The notes beneath the pieces are model-generated. The model searched no databases. It saw only the letters and a program-made list of their open reading frames with translations, and was not told where the DNA came from. Positions 18,308-26,570 of a stretch of 64,000 nt of DNA are shown piece by piece. The position numbers were made by a program, and so were the translations under genes. Positions within the stretch are counted from its first letter, which is position 1; each line of letters starts with the position of its first letter. The stretch comes from Pelatocladus maniniholoensis HA4357-MV3 (GTDB taxonomy: Bacteria > Cyanobacteriota > Cyanobacteriia > Cyanobacteriales > Nostocaceae): contig JAHHHW010000073.1 in assembly GCA_019359115.1 (NCBI GenBank), positions 46,175 through 110,174 of the forward strand, in the 5' to 3' direction.

Positions 18308-19675
18308 ATGCCTATCGCCACAATTAATCCTGCGACAAAGGAATTACTCAAAAACTTTGAAGCGCATAGTGATGCTGAAATTGCTGCCAAACTAGATTTG
18401 GCACAACGAGCTTTTGAGGATTACCGTCAGACGAGTTTTTCTGAGCGATCGCACTGGCTGGAAAAAGCTGCTTCTATTCTTGAACAAGAAAAAGCAGACT
18501 TTGCCAAGGTGATGACCCTAGAAATGGGCAAAACTTACAAAAGTGCGATCGCTGAAGTCGAAAAATGTGCTTTGGTTTGTCGTTACTACGCTGAAAACGC
18601 TGCCCAGTTTCTCGCTGAAAACTACGTAGAAACCGATGCTAGTAAAAGTTTTGTTAAATACCAACCATTAGGTATAGTTCTCGCAGTGATGCCGTGGAAT
18701 TTTCCCTTTTGGCAAGTATTTCGTTTTGCAGCACCCGCATTGATGGCAGGTAATGTTGGTTTACTCAAACATGCTTCCAATGTACCGCAGTGTGCTTTAG
18801 CAATTGAGGAAATTATCAACAAAGCTGGTTTCCCCGCAGGTGTATTTCAAAATTTGTTCATACCTGGTGCTAAGATTGGCGACTTGATGAGTGATGAGCG
18901 CATAAAAGCTGCTACCTTAACAGGTAGCGAACCAGCAGGTATATCACTAGCTGTTGCATCTGGTAAACAAATTAAAAAAACCGTTCTAGAATTGGGTGGC
19001 AGCGATCCATTTATTGTGTTAGAAAGTGCTGACTTGGAAGCAGCAGTTGCAGTTGCAACTACAGCAAGAATGCTCAATAACGGGCAATCTTGTATTGCTG
19101 CGAAACGCTTTATTGTTCAAGAAGCGATCGCAGACAAATTTGAAAAGCTACTGCTAGAAAAATTCCAAGCGCTCAAAGTAGGCGATCCCATGCAATCAGA
19201 TACTGATGTCGGACCACTGGCAACTCCTGATATTCTCCAAGAATTAGATCAACAAGTACAAACTTGTGTCAAAGCAGGAGCAAAAGTTCTGATTGGCGGA
19301 CAGTCTTTGGCTGATCGTCCTGGTAACTTCTTTCCACCAACAATAATTACAGAACTGTCTCCAGATACTGCGATCGCCAAAGAAGAATTTTTTGGCCCAA
19401 TAGCTTTAGTATTCCGCGTACCCAATATTGACGAAGCCATTAAATTAGCAAATGCAACACCCTTCGGTTTAGGTGCAAGTGCTTGGACAACAAACTCCCA
19501 AGAACAACACCGTTTCATCGATGAAATTGAAGCAGGTGCAGTATTTATTAATGGCATGGTTAAGTCCGATCCTCGCCTACCTTTTGGTGGAATTAAACGA
19601 TCTGGATATGGCAGAGAATTGGGTATCCAAGGAATACATGAATTCGTCAACATTAAAACAGTGTGGGTTAAATGA
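18308..19675 (+). CDS. gabD: Succinate-semialdehyde dehydrogenase (NAD(P)+)
   Basis: Oxidises succinic semialdehyde to succinate. 455 aa from the ATG at 18308, preceded by GGGAGG at a good distance; an in-frame ATG at 18272 is less likely. It has the aldehyde dehydrogenase fold with PWNFPFWQVFR, the general-base region LELGGSDPFIVLE and the nucleophile GQSCIAAKRF, then EEFFGPIALVFRV. It is followed 99 bp later by the ThDP-dependent decarboxylase. In Synechococcus 7002 the homologous pair (A2771/A2770) converts 2-oxoglutarate to succinate and closes the cyanobacterial TCA cycle (established). The same pathway is inferred here from the conserved order. Confidence 0.92.
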   Translation: MPIATINPATKELLKNFEAHSDAEIAAKLDLAQRAFEDYRQTSFSERSHWLEKAASILEQEKADFAKVMTLEMGKTYKSAIAEVEKCALVCRYYAENAAQFLAENYVETDASKSFVKYQPLGIVLAVMPWNFPFWQVFRFAAPALMAGNVGLLKHASNVPQCALAIEEIINKAGFPAGVFQNLFIPGAKIGDLMSDERIKAATLTGSEPAGISLAVASGKQIKKTVLELGGSDPFIVLESADLEAAVAVATTARMLNNGQSCIAAKRFIVQEAIADKFEKLLLEKFQALKVGDPMQSDTDVGPLATPDILQELDQQVQTCVKAGAKVLIGGQSLADRPGNFFPPTIITELSPDTAIAKEEFFGPIALVFRVPNIDEAIKLANATPFGLGASAWTTNSQEQHRFIDEIEAGAVFINGMVKSDPRLPFGGIKRSGYGRELGIQGIHEFVNIKTVWVK

Positions 19676-19690
19676 TTTAATCATTTGTCC

Positions 19691-19747
19691 TTAGTCATTA
19701 GTCATTTGTACAAATCTAATGACCAATGACAAATGACTAATGACTAA
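19691..19747. promoter_or_regulatory. 19-bp perfect inverted repeat between the two TCA-bypass genes
   Basis: TTAGTCATTAGTCATTTGT (19691-19709) is exactly repeated in inverse at 19729-19747 around a 19-nt loop. It is built from TGTCATT/TAGTCATT heptamer-like units that recur in other spacers. In RNA it would form a stable hairpin between gabD and the decarboxylase gene, ending about 27 bp before the latter's ATG. It could partly terminate or stabilise the upstream message, which is an inference. Confidence 0.6.
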
Positions 19748-19774
19748 AATATTTTTCGCTAGTGAGGAAGTTCA

Positions 19775-21418
19775 ATGAATACGGCAGAGTTATTAGTAAG
19801 GTGCTTAGAAAATGAAGGGGTGCAATATGTTTTTGGACTCCCTGGCGAAGAAAATTTGCACGTTTTGGAAGCGCTAAAACACTCCTCGATTCAATTTATT
19901 ACTACTCGTCATGAACAAGGTGCAGCATTCATGGCAGATGTTTACGGACGTCTGACAGGAAAAGCAGGAGTGTGTCTTTCAACTTTAGGACCAGGGGCTA
20001 CAAATTTAATGACAGGGGTTGCTGATGCAAACCTCGATGGTGCGCCACTAGTGGCAATTACCGGGCAAGTCGGAACAGATAGAATGCACATCGAATCTCA
20101 TCAATATTTAGATTTGGTGGCAATGTTTGCTCCGGTAACAAAATGGAATAAACAAATTGTTCGACCTAGTATTACACCAGAATTACTACGCAAAGCATTT
20201 AAACTGGCACAAAGTGAAAAACCAGGAGCAGTTCATATTGACTTACCAGAAAATATTGCTGCCATGCCAGTAGAAGGTAAACCATTATATAAGCAAAATA
20301 TTGAAAAAACATTTGCTTCTTTTGCTAGTATTCGGTCAGCTTCAGCCTTAATCTCTCAGGCAAATAATCCCATAATTTTAGTTGGTAACGGTGCAATTCG
20401 CGCCCAAGCCAGCGACGCTGTGACTCAATTTGCTACTCAATTAAATATTCCTGCTGCTAACACATTCATGGGTAAAGGAGTTATTCCTTATACTCATCCT
20501 CTAGCATTATGGTCAGTGGGATTACAACAGCGAGATTTTATCAACTGTGGTTTTGATAACACAGATTTAGTGATTGCTGTTGGCTATGATCTGATTGAAT
20601 TTTCACCCAAAAAATGGAATCCCGATAGCAAAATTCCTATTGTTCATATAGCTGCTACTCCAGCAGAAATAGATAGTAGTTACATTCCAAGTGTGGAAGT
20701 TGTAGGCGATATTTCTGATTCTCTTGATGAGATTTTAAAAGTAGCAGATCGCCAAACTAAATCCAATCCCTACGCTATCAGTTTAAGATCAAACATTCGT
20801 TCTGATTACGAACAATATGCCAACGACGACGGATTTCCAATTAAGCCTCAAAAAATCATTTATGACTTGCGTCAGGTAATGGGGCCAGAAGATATTGTGA
20901 TTTCTGATGTCGGCGCACACAAAATGTGGATTGCCCGCCATTATCATTGTCATAGTCCGAATACTTGCTTAATTTCCAATGGATTTGCAGCTATGGGAAT
21001 TGCCATTCCTGGTGCAGTCGCAGCTAAACTTGTTCATCCCAATCGTAAAGTTGTAGCCGCAACAGGCGATGGCGGCTTTATGATGAATTGTCAAGAATTA
21101 GAAACTGCTTTGCGAGTTGGTACAGCGTTTGTGACTTTGATTTTTAATGATGGTGGTTACGGCTTAATTGAGTGGAAACAAGAAAATCACTTTGGTAAAG
21201 GTAGATCATCTTTTGTACATTTTGGCAATCCTGATTTTGTCAAATTAGCAGAAAGTATGGGATTAAAAGGTTATCGAGTAGAAGCTGCTACCGATTTAGT
21301 TCCCATCCTTAAAGAAGCTCTAGCTCAAGATGTACCAGCAGTGATCGATTGTCCTGTAGACTATCGAGAAAATATTCGCTTTACTCAAAAAGCTGGCGAA
21401 TTGAATTGTGTGCTTTAA
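19775..21418 (+). CDS. 2-oxoglutarate decarboxylase (acetolactate-synthase-like, ThDP-dependent)
   Basis: 547 aa; decarboxylates 2-oxoglutarate to succinic semialdehyde in the cyanobacterial TCA bypass. The start at 19775 follows GAGGAAG. ThDP enzyme features are the N-terminal GLPGEENLHVLEAL with the activating Glu in TTRHEQGAAFMADVYGR, GPGATNLMTGVADANLDGAPLVAITGQ, and the cofactor motif GDGGFMMNCQELETALRVG...NDGGYGLIEWKQ. Automatic pipelines often name this protein acetolactate synthase large subunit, but the adjacent succinate-semialdehyde dehydrogenase identifies the bypass enzyme. True IlvB activity is the main alternative. Confidence 0.88.
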   Translation: MNTAELLVRCLENEGVQYVFGLPGEENLHVLEALKHSSIQFITTRHEQGAAFMADVYGRLTGKAGVCLSTLGPGATNLMTGVADANLDGAPLVAITGQVGTDRMHIESHQYLDLVAMFAPVTKWNKQIVRPSITPELLRKAFKLAQSEKPGAVHIDLPENIAAMPVEGKPLYKQNIEKTFASFASIRSASALISQANNPIILVGNGAIRAQASDAVTQFATQLNIPAANTFMGKGVIPYTHPLALWSVGLQQRDFINCGFDNTDLVIAVGYDLIEFSPKKWNPDSKIPIVHIAATPAEIDSSYIPSVEVVGDISDSLDEILKVADRQTKSNPYAISLRSNIRSDYEQYANDDGFPIKPQKIIYDLRQVMGPEDIVISDVGAHKMWIARHYHCHSPNTCLISNGFAAMGIAIPGAVAAKLVHPNRKVVAATGDGGFMMNCQELETALRVGTAFVTLIFNDGGYGLIEWKQENHFGKGRSSFVHFGNPDFVKLAESMGLKGYRVEAATDLVPILKEALAQDVPAVIDCPVDYRENIRFTQKAGELNCVL

Positions 21419-21428
21419 TTAATTGTCA

Positions 21429-21485
21429 TTTGTCATTTGTCATTTGTTCTTTGTCGTTGATGAAGAACGAATGACAAATGACAAA
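21429..21485. terminator. 23-bp hairpin after the decarboxylase gene
   Basis: Arms at 21429-21451 and 21463-21485 pair over 23 positions with one mismatch, around an 11-nt loop. The left arm is made of TTGTCAT heptamers. It begins 11 bp after the decarboxylase stop, so it is well placed to end or protect the two-gene transcript. No U-run follows the stem. Confidence 0.6.
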
Positions 21486-21557
21486 CCTATTGATTTTTTC
21501 GTTGGTTCTTAATCTTGTTTCTCATTGAGAGTACTTTAGATGCGTTCGCCCTGATCT

Positions 21558-21809
21558 CATATCCTGCCGAGAAATAAATTTTTTTGCTAATAGCTAAAGT
21601 CAGATAAATTTGACTAGGCAAGTGTTTGAGTCCGTTAAAACGCAATACGATTCAGTTAAGGTTATTGGTAGGTTTTCCGATGTGTAGAGACGTTGCACTG
21701 CAACGTCTCTACAAAGGTTATCGGTAGTAAATTATCTTATCTGAACCGTATTGCGTTTTAACGGACTTGTGCTGTTAGCCTGAGAATTTATTCTCTGACG
21801 GGATATGTG
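21558..21809. mobile_element. Multi-hairpin element (minus orientation), interrupted by another element
   Basis: Imperfect terminal inverted repeats: CATATCCTGCCGAGAAATAA on the left, and the reverse complement of the right end reads CATATCCCGTCAGAGAATAA. On the minus strand the linker reads GCTAACAGCACAAGTC (21764-21779), the counterpart of the linker at 418-433. The hairpin sequence GTCCGTTAAAA is also shared, but here it is split by an insertion at 21641-21755. This makes it a second member of the outer family seen at 372-641. Confidence 0.65.
21641..21755. mobile_element. 115-bp inverted-repeat element nested in the 21.6-21.8 kb element
   Basis: Terminal inverted repeats of 20 bp, CGCAATACGATTCAGTTAAG at the left and the reverse complement CGCAATACGGTTCAGATAAG at the right (18/20). 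The centre (21684-21712) is a perfect 14-bp-arm palindrome starting GTAGAGACGTTGCA. A lone relative of this end (CAATACGCTTCAGTTAAAGG) occurs near 36302. The GTAGAGACG palindrome is shared with the element at 481-584, whose ends are different, so the palindrome behaves as a separate module. Confidence 0.65.
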
Positions 21810-21823
21810 CTTAGTTTCAAGTA

Positions 21824-22558
21824 CTACTTCACAAAAGTCCACTCTAAAGTCTTGATTGGTGCTGTTTGCAGGGCTTGAGAAAGTTCAGCACTACTGGCAA
21901 ATTGCAACTGTTCCACATAGCAAGCTTCTACATTCACGGTAAATTCTTTTTCCTGAAAAGGCCAAGGAGTAACAGTTAAATTACCGTCGCTGCGCTGCAT
22001 CACATCATAACGCTTAACATCTGATAAAGTTGCAATTTCTAAAGCACGCTCATCTACAGGTATCATTCGGTTACAGAGAATGAGTGAAAGGCGATCGCAC
22101 CACTGAAAAAAATCATAAGTTTTCACAGCATCATCTTTTGTTATTTTTAACTCTTTACGCCATTGTTCTTGATTCTTTAACTGTTCATCTAGAAACTCAT
22201 CCAATTCGGGTAATTTACCGCGATTACCTTCATTTAAAAAACTCATGTGCATAGAAATCAGCATTGCTACCCATCGTCCTCGATAGCGAGCATTGTTTGT
22301 TAATTCCCGCATACTTGCCACACCACTGGCTTTAGTATCTTTCATCAAAGTAAAATCTAGGGGCGCGCCAGCATCTGTAGTATGTTTTCCTTCCCATTCT
22401 TTTTCCAAATCATCGTGATGGGAAATTGCTGCAATTGTCTCTAACCAACGTATGGGACGTTCTTTTACATTCCAATGTCCCGCAATTTCAGCCGCCAGCA
22501 AAGCATGAGCGCGATGATAAATAACTTCCCAACCCTTTTGGTGTTGATTCACAATCAT
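21824..22558 (-). CDS. DUF3891 family protein
   Basis: 244-aa soluble protein. N-terminal WEVIYHRAHALLAAEIAGHW, then ISHHDDLEKEWEG and DFFQWCDRLSLILC. The conserved H-A-H, HHDD and WCD positions suggest an HD-domain-like metal site, consistent with the family, though no activity has been established that I know of. It is a single gene, divergent from the sugar permease gene. Confidence 0.8.
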   Translation of the reverse strand: MIVNQHQKGWEVIYHRAHALLAAEIAGHWNVKERPIRWLETIAAISHHDDLEKEWEGKHTTDAGAPLDFTLMKDTKASGVASMRELTNNARYRGRWVAMLISMHMSFLNEGNRGKLPELDEFLDEQLKNQEQWRKELKITKDDAVKTYDFFQWCDRLSLILCNRMIPVDERALEIATLSDVKRYDVMQRSDGNLTVTPWPFQEKEFTVNVEACYVEQLQFASSAELSQALQTAPIKTLEWTFVK

Positions 22559-22661
22559 GAATCTAACCTTGATCCTTCGTGTAATATGAGTTTGCTTCCC
22601 TATCTTGGGTGAGCAAAGACTGTTCGCTCATCTGTCAACAGCACGAAGATCAAGTGCCACT

Positions 22662-23552
22662 ATGGATAAATTGACATTGAAAAATTGGATTTTTATCAAT
22701 CAGCGACTGACACCTTATTTATTTTTGCTACCCGCTTTAGTAATTCTGGTATTAACTGTCTTTTGGCCGGCGCTACAAGCTTTTTACCTCAGCTTTACCC
22801 GTTACGAATACGATTTAACTCAAACACCTGCATGGATTGGTTTTGCTAATTTCCGCCGCTTATGGGTTGATCCTGTTTTTTGGCAAACTTTGGTGAATAC
22901 CCTACTCTATCTTGTGGTTGTGGTGCCGATTTTAGTAATCGCCCCCTTAGCACTGGCAATTTTAGTGAATCAAAAATTGCAAGGAATGCATTGGTTTCGT
23001 GCTGCTTATTATACGCCTGTGGTAATTTCAATGGTGGTGGCGGGAATTGCTTGGCGATGGTTGTATGCGGAAAACGGTTTGCTTAACCAGTTACTCAAAG
23101 GCATTTTACCAGAGGGAATTCCTTGGTTAACTAGTCCCCGCTTCGCGCTTTTTAGTGTCATGGCTGTGACTGTCTGGAAAGGATTAGGCTACTACATGGT
23201 AATTTATCTAGCTGGGTTGCAATCAATACCGAATGATGTCTACGAAGCCGCAGCGATAGATGGTTCTGATGGCATTAGCAAACACTGGGATATTACAGTA
23301 CCTTTGATGAAACCCTATCTGGCTTTAGTTGGTGTTATCTCAGCAATTTCCGCAACTAAAGTCTTTGAAGAAGTATATATAATGACGCAGGGCGGACCCA
23401 GGAATAGTTCAAAAACAATAGTCTATTATCTCTATGAACAAGCATTTAATAATTTAGAAATTAGCTATGCTTGTACGATTGGGCTGGTACTGTTTTTGAT
23501 CATTTTAGGGTTGTCAATTTTGCGATTATCAATTGGCGGTGTTAGTGCTTGA
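22662..23552 (+). CDS. Sugar ABC transporter permease (MalF/UgpA type)
   Basis: About 296 aa from ATG 22662; a TTG at 22605 would add 19 residues. It is an inner-membrane subunit of a carbohydrate importer with six helices. The EAA loop is complete (YEAAAIDGSDGISKHWDITVPLMKPYL), followed by the family signature GGPRNSSKTIVYYLYEQAF. The partner MalG-type permease, solute-binding protein and ATPase are not in the neighbourhood, a common arrangement in cyanobacteria where such genes are scattered. The sugar is not predictable; glucosylglycerol, sucrose or trehalose systems use this type. Confidence 0.9.
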   Translation: MDKLTLKNWIFINQRLTPYLFLLPALVILVLTVFWPALQAFYLSFTRYEYDLTQTPAWIGFANFRRLWVDPVFWQTLVNTLLYLVVVVPILVIAPLALAILVNQKLQGMHWFRAAYYTPVVISMVVAGIAWRWLYAENGLLNQLLKGILPEGIPWLTSPRFALFSVMAVTVWKGLGYYMVIYLAGLQSIPNDVYEAAAIDGSDGISKHWDITVPLMKPYLALVGVISAISATKVFEEVYIMTQGGPRNSSKTIVYYLYEQAFNNLEISYACTIGLVLFLIILGLSILRLSIGGVSA

Positions 23553-23570
23553 TAGTTGCTCAACTCCCAT

Positions 23571-24092
23571 TTATCGATTGAGACGACGAAATTCAGCAGG
23601 GGTAGAACGCATGGGTTTTTCTGGGTTCCAAATCCCTAATCCCATGATTCTAGCCCATTGTTGGGCGCGTTCTAAGCGTTGGTCATATTTGTGGTTAGGC
23701 GATCGCCCCACAAACAACGCCTGACCTTGTTTGACTAACTCTTCATTCAACAAAACTTGATCTTGCCACACATAAGCCAGAATCCGCCCAAATTTATCTT
23801 GTCCTTCCACATCAAACTCCAGCGTTACAGACTCTCCCTTAATTAGTGCTTGCAAACGTTCTTTTGCTGTATCTCCCCAAGGACGTTGTTGTAAATCCGG
23901 TGCATCAATACCCAGCAAGCGTACTTGGGAAATTAAATTGGGTTGATCACCCATCCCCAGCACTTCCAAAGTTTGTCCACTCACTACCTGTGCAAGTTTG
24001 ACTTGTACCTGTGTATTCTCTAGAGATTTGTTTCGAGGTTGACAACCAACAACTAAGAGTAACAAGCAAGATAAAATTACAAGTTTTTTCAT
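23571..24092 (-). CDS. Exported thermonuclease-like (SNase) lipoprotein
   Basis: 173 aa. The N-terminus MKKLVILSCLLLLVVGCQPR is a lipoprotein signal with lipobox LVVGC. The staphylococcal nuclease fold follows with VRLLGIDAPDLQQRPWGDTAKERL (catalytic Arg/Asp region), VEGQDKFGRILAYVW (second Asp and Arg) and NEELVKQGQALFV. It probably hydrolyses DNA/RNA in a calcium-dependent way outside the cytoplasmic membrane, for defence or nutrient recovery (family knowledge). It is convergent with the permease gene, with only 18 bp between the stops. Confidence 0.88.
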   Translation of the reverse strand: MKKLVILSCLLLLVVGCQPRNKSLENTQVQVKLAQVVSGQTLEVLGMGDQPNLISQVRLLGIDAPDLQQRPWGDTAKERLQALIKGESVTLEFDVEGQDKFGRILAYVWQDQVLLNEELVKQGQALFVGRSPNHKYDQRLERAQQWARIMGLGIWNPEKPMRSTPAEFRRLNR

Positions 24093-24194
24093 TTGTCCGA
24101 TTAACGAGGTTGGGGGTTAAAAATCAGTGAACACTTAACAGTCAACAGTTAACAGTTAGTCATAAAATTTGATAACTGATAACTGATAACTGAA

Positions 24195-24563
24195 CTACTC
24201 CTCGTCTAACGGTAAACCTGCGCGCACTCTCCCCTTAGCAAAATATCGCCCAAACTGGAGTTCATAAACTTCATCTTCGTCTTGTGTCTCTACTTCTAAG
24301 TCAGAACGGGCGTAACTGACACACAATAGCGCATAGCCTTGCTGACGTAACTCTAGAGATAGTCCCACTGCTTCCGGTTGGTAAATTTCTCCCTTTAACA
24401 CCCTGACAGCGCATGTGGTACAAGCGCCATTGCGGCAAGAAAAAGGTAGTTCTTTCCCTTGTTTTTCACAACTATGCAGGATGTAGCGGTCATCAGGTAC
24501 TTCTAAAGTATGTTTTATGTTTTTGGCGCGATCGTGAACTGTGATTTTATATGTCCGGGACAT
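24195..24563 (-). CDS. [2Fe-2S] ferredoxin with C-terminal extension, FdC2-like
   Basis: 122 aa from the Met at 24563 (MSRTYKITVHDRAKN); in-frame sequence upstream to 24677 overlaps the tRNA-Ser region and is not plausible. Plant-type cluster ligands are Cys43, Cys48, Cys51 and Cys81. After the usual ferredoxin end comes a conserved extension EVETQDEDEVYELQFGRYFAKGR, which I recall as the hallmark of plant and cyanobacterial FdC2 proteins. These have an altered redox role in electron transfer from photosystem I; the partner enzyme is not settled. A TAACTGA heptamer-like run lies just after the stop (24171-24193). Confidence 0.87.
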   Translation of the reverse strand: MSRTYKITVHDRAKNIKHTLEVPDDRYILHSCEKQGKELPFSCRNGACTTCAVRVLKGEIYQPEAVGLSLELRQQGYALLCVSYARSDLEVETQDEDEVYELQFGRYFAKGRVRAGLPLDEE

Positions 24564-24644
24564 GTTGGTTTTGAATTTAAGATTTTTGAGCAATTTGATT
24601 GCACTTTCTAGAAGTATATTGTACAATTGCAAATCGTGACCTCT

Positions 24645-24731
24645 GGAGAGATGGCCGAGTGGTTGAAGGCGCAGCACTGGAAATGCTGTTTGGGGGCAAC
24701 TTCAACGTGGGTTCGAATCCCACTCTCTCCG
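24645..24731 (+). tRNA. tRNA-Ser (anticodon GGA)
   Basis: An 87-nt class II tRNA. Acceptor GGAGAGA pairs with TCTCTCC plus discriminator G. The anticodon loop in CACTGGAAATG places GGA as anticodon, a long variable arm (GGGGGCAACTTCAAC) is present as expected for serine, and the T-loop reads GGTTCGAATCC. CCA is not encoded. It lies between the ferredoxin and flavin monooxygenase genes. Confidence 0.95.
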
Positions 24732-24747
24732 TTATTCAGTTGCAGTA

Positions 24748-25878
24748 ATGAACAAAATAATCATCATTGGTGGCGGAATTGGCGGTGCTGCAACTGCGAT
24801 CGCCCTAAGTCGTGCTGGTCTAGAGCCTGTCGTTTATGAGCGAACCAAACAGTTACGAGAAGTTGGGGCTGGAATTGCACTTTGGGCAAACGCCACCCAT
24901 ATCTTGAAGCAATTAGATTTACTCGAAGATGCGATCCAAGTTGGTTGTCTAACGACGAATTACCAATTTAATTCGCAACGGGGTAAGGAATTAGTAAATG
25001 TGCCTGTTGATCGCTTTGAATTACCCGTGATCGGAATTCATCGTGCCGAATTGCATCAGCTATTGTGGCGGAATGTAGCGGGTGAGAAATTCATTTTGGG
25101 AGAAAATTTTGAGCGATTTGAGCGCCAGGATAATCAGGTTCAAGCTTATTTTGCTTCAGGTTTGAGGGTTGCAGGGGATGCGTTAATTGGTGCAGATGGG
25201 TTGCGATCGCAAGTCAGAACCGCTATCTTAGGTGACGAACCTCCCATTTATCGGAATTTTAAAACTTGGCGTGGTTTGACCGATTATATTCCCAGTGCAT
25301 ACCGTCCTGGTTACATTCAAGAATTTTTAGGATGCGGTAAGGGATTTGGTTTTATGATGCTGGGCAAGGAAAAAATGTATTGGTATGCAGCAGCAAGCGC
25401 GCCAGAAGCACAACCAGATGCTGCGATCGGTCGTAAAAAAGAACTAGAGACGATGTACCAAGATTGGTTCCAAGCTATTCCTGAGTTAATTGCTGCTACG
25501 GACGAAGCCAATATTTTGACCACAGATTTATATGATCGTCCTGCAAAACAACCTTGGAGTTACCACAATATTACCCTACTCGGTGATGCTGCCCATCCTA
25601 TGTTACCTACAATGGGACAAGGCGCTTGTACAGCTTTGGAGGATGCTTATGTTATCGCCCAATGCTTGCAAGCACAATCAGATCCTAGTATTGCTTTTCA
25701 ACAGTATGAGTCTGTGCGTTTTCCCCGCACCAAGGCGATAATTGAACAATCTTTGCAATCCGCCAAGATGGGCGAATTGAAAAACCCGATAGCTGTGGGA
25801 CTTCGCAATAGTTTTATGAAGGTAATGGGTTCAGCAATTAGCAACAGTTTCAAGTCTCTTCACGCTTACCGAGCCTGA
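24748..25878 (+). CDS. FAD-dependent monooxygenase, salicylate hydroxylase/zeaxanthin epoxidase type
   Basis: 376 aa of the class A flavoprotein hydroxylase family. FAD-binding Rossmann motif IIIIGGGIGGAATAIALSRAG at the N-terminus, the DG motif LIGADGLRSQVR, and the second FAD motif LLGDAAHPMLPTMGQGACTALEDA. It uses NAD(P)H and oxygen to hydroxylate or epoxidise an aromatic or polyene substrate that cannot be deduced here. It starts 16 bp after tRNA-Ser and is transcribed in the same direction, so it may depend partly on read-through from the tRNA promoter. Confidence 0.9.
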   Translation: MNKIIIIGGGIGGAATAIALSRAGLEPVVYERTKQLREVGAGIALWANATHILKQLDLLEDAIQVGCLTTNYQFNSQRGKELVNVPVDRFELPVIGIHRAELHQLLWRNVAGEKFILGENFERFERQDNQVQAYFASGLRVAGDALIGADGLRSQVRTAILGDEPPIYRNFKTWRGLTDYIPSAYRPGYIQEFLGCGKGFGFMMLGKEKMYWYAAASAPEAQPDAAIGRKKELETMYQDWFQAIPELIAATDEANILTTDLYDRPAKQPWSYHNITLLGDAAHPMLPTMGQGACTALEDAYVIAQCLQAQSDPSIAFQQYESVRFPRTKAIIEQSLQSAKMGELKNPIAVGLRNSFMKVMGSAISNSFKSLHAYRA

Positions 25879-25915
25879 CATACTCCCACAAGTAACACTC
25901 CCCAGCGCTAGTTTT

Positions 25916-25998
25916 GTAGAGTGTGTTGTCGCGCCGATATACGCACCATTCGGTGATTTTCGGTGCGTTAGGACGTTCTGTCCATAACGACACCCTAC
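25916..25998. repeat. GTAGGGTGTGTT-type inverted-repeat element
   Basis: The left end GTAGAGTGTGTTGTCG is imperfectly mirrored by the right end CATAACGACACCCTAC, and an internal hairpin with arms CGCACC/GGTGCG lies at 25942-25967. A shorter relative is at 31938-31974. This is a dispersed spacer repeat of a kind common in cyanobacterial genomes. Confidence 0.55.
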
Positions 25999-26120
25999 CA
26001 AATTCTAATTATCCGAACTAGATATCACTTCATCAAAAAAACATCAAAAAAACATATTAGTTTAGTTTTGAGTAGGTAAAAAGCTCGATTACCTACTCAA
26101 AATGGCATTTCACTTACTCG

Positions 26121-26309
26121 AAATGCCATTCTACCTTCTCATTTAGGTAAATCACGCACTGGGAATGCCATTTTACTTACTCAAAATGCCATTTCACCTT
26201 CTGATTTTAGTGAATCACGCACTGGAAATGTCATTTCACCTTCTGATTTTAGTGAATCACGCACTGGAAATGTCATTTCACCTTCTCATTTGGGTAAATC
26301 ACGCACTGA
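26121..26309. repeat. 42-bp tandem repeat array
   Basis: Four 42-bp units (26121-26162, 26184-26225, 26226-26267, 26268-26309) and one partial unit (26163-26183), with consensus starting AAATGYCATTTCACCTTCTG and ending AATCACGCACTGG. The plus strand keeps a frame open through the array, giving a 14-residue hydrophobic repeat, but it has no start signal and I reject it as a gene. The period is twice that of the 21-bp array at 114-357. Confidence 0.85.
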
Positions 26310-26354
26310 TTTTGACAAAATCAGTAAGCAAAAAGCCATATTGCTTACTCGAAC

Positions 26355-26511
26355 GGAAGCATCCCAATTTTTTACCGTGCTTGGGTTAAAACTTTTGGCT
26401 AATAGCACAAGTCGTCTTCAGACGACTTTATAAAATCAAGCAGTCTGCTTTAAGCAGACTTTAGCTATGAGACTGCGATCGCAATCGCAGATGGATTTTT
26501 TGAACTTGTGA
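26355..26511. mobile_element. Multi-hairpin element, right end degenerate
   Basis: Left end GGAAGCATCCCAATTTTTT matches the 8885 element with one change in the TIR. Linker GCTAATAGCACAAGTC lies at 26398-26413, followed by hairpins AAGTCGTC/GACGACTT, AGTCTGCT/AGCAGACT and CTGCGAT/ATCGCAG, with the second linker CTATGAGACTGCGAT. The first hairpin is decayed, and the right TIR is replaced by GAACTTGTGAGAGCG. This copy appears old and immobile. Confidence 0.75.
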
Positions 26512-26570
26512 GAGCGATCGCACTTTTGCCGAAAGTTATTAGAAATTTGCCGAGATTGTTGTGATGATAT

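Noticed and set aside
19775..21418. Acetolactate synthase
   Set aside because: Sequence family overlaps, but the adjacent succinate-semialdehyde dehydrogenase gene and the absence of ilvN favour 2-oxoglutarate decarboxylase.
15097..23552. The two ABC permeases as parts of one transporter
   Set aside because: They belong to different families (peptide-type and sugar-type), lie 6.7 kb apart and are on opposite strands.
26165..26389. 74-aa hydrophobic repeat ORF
   Set aside because: Created by the 42-bp tandem array and ending inside the mobile element.
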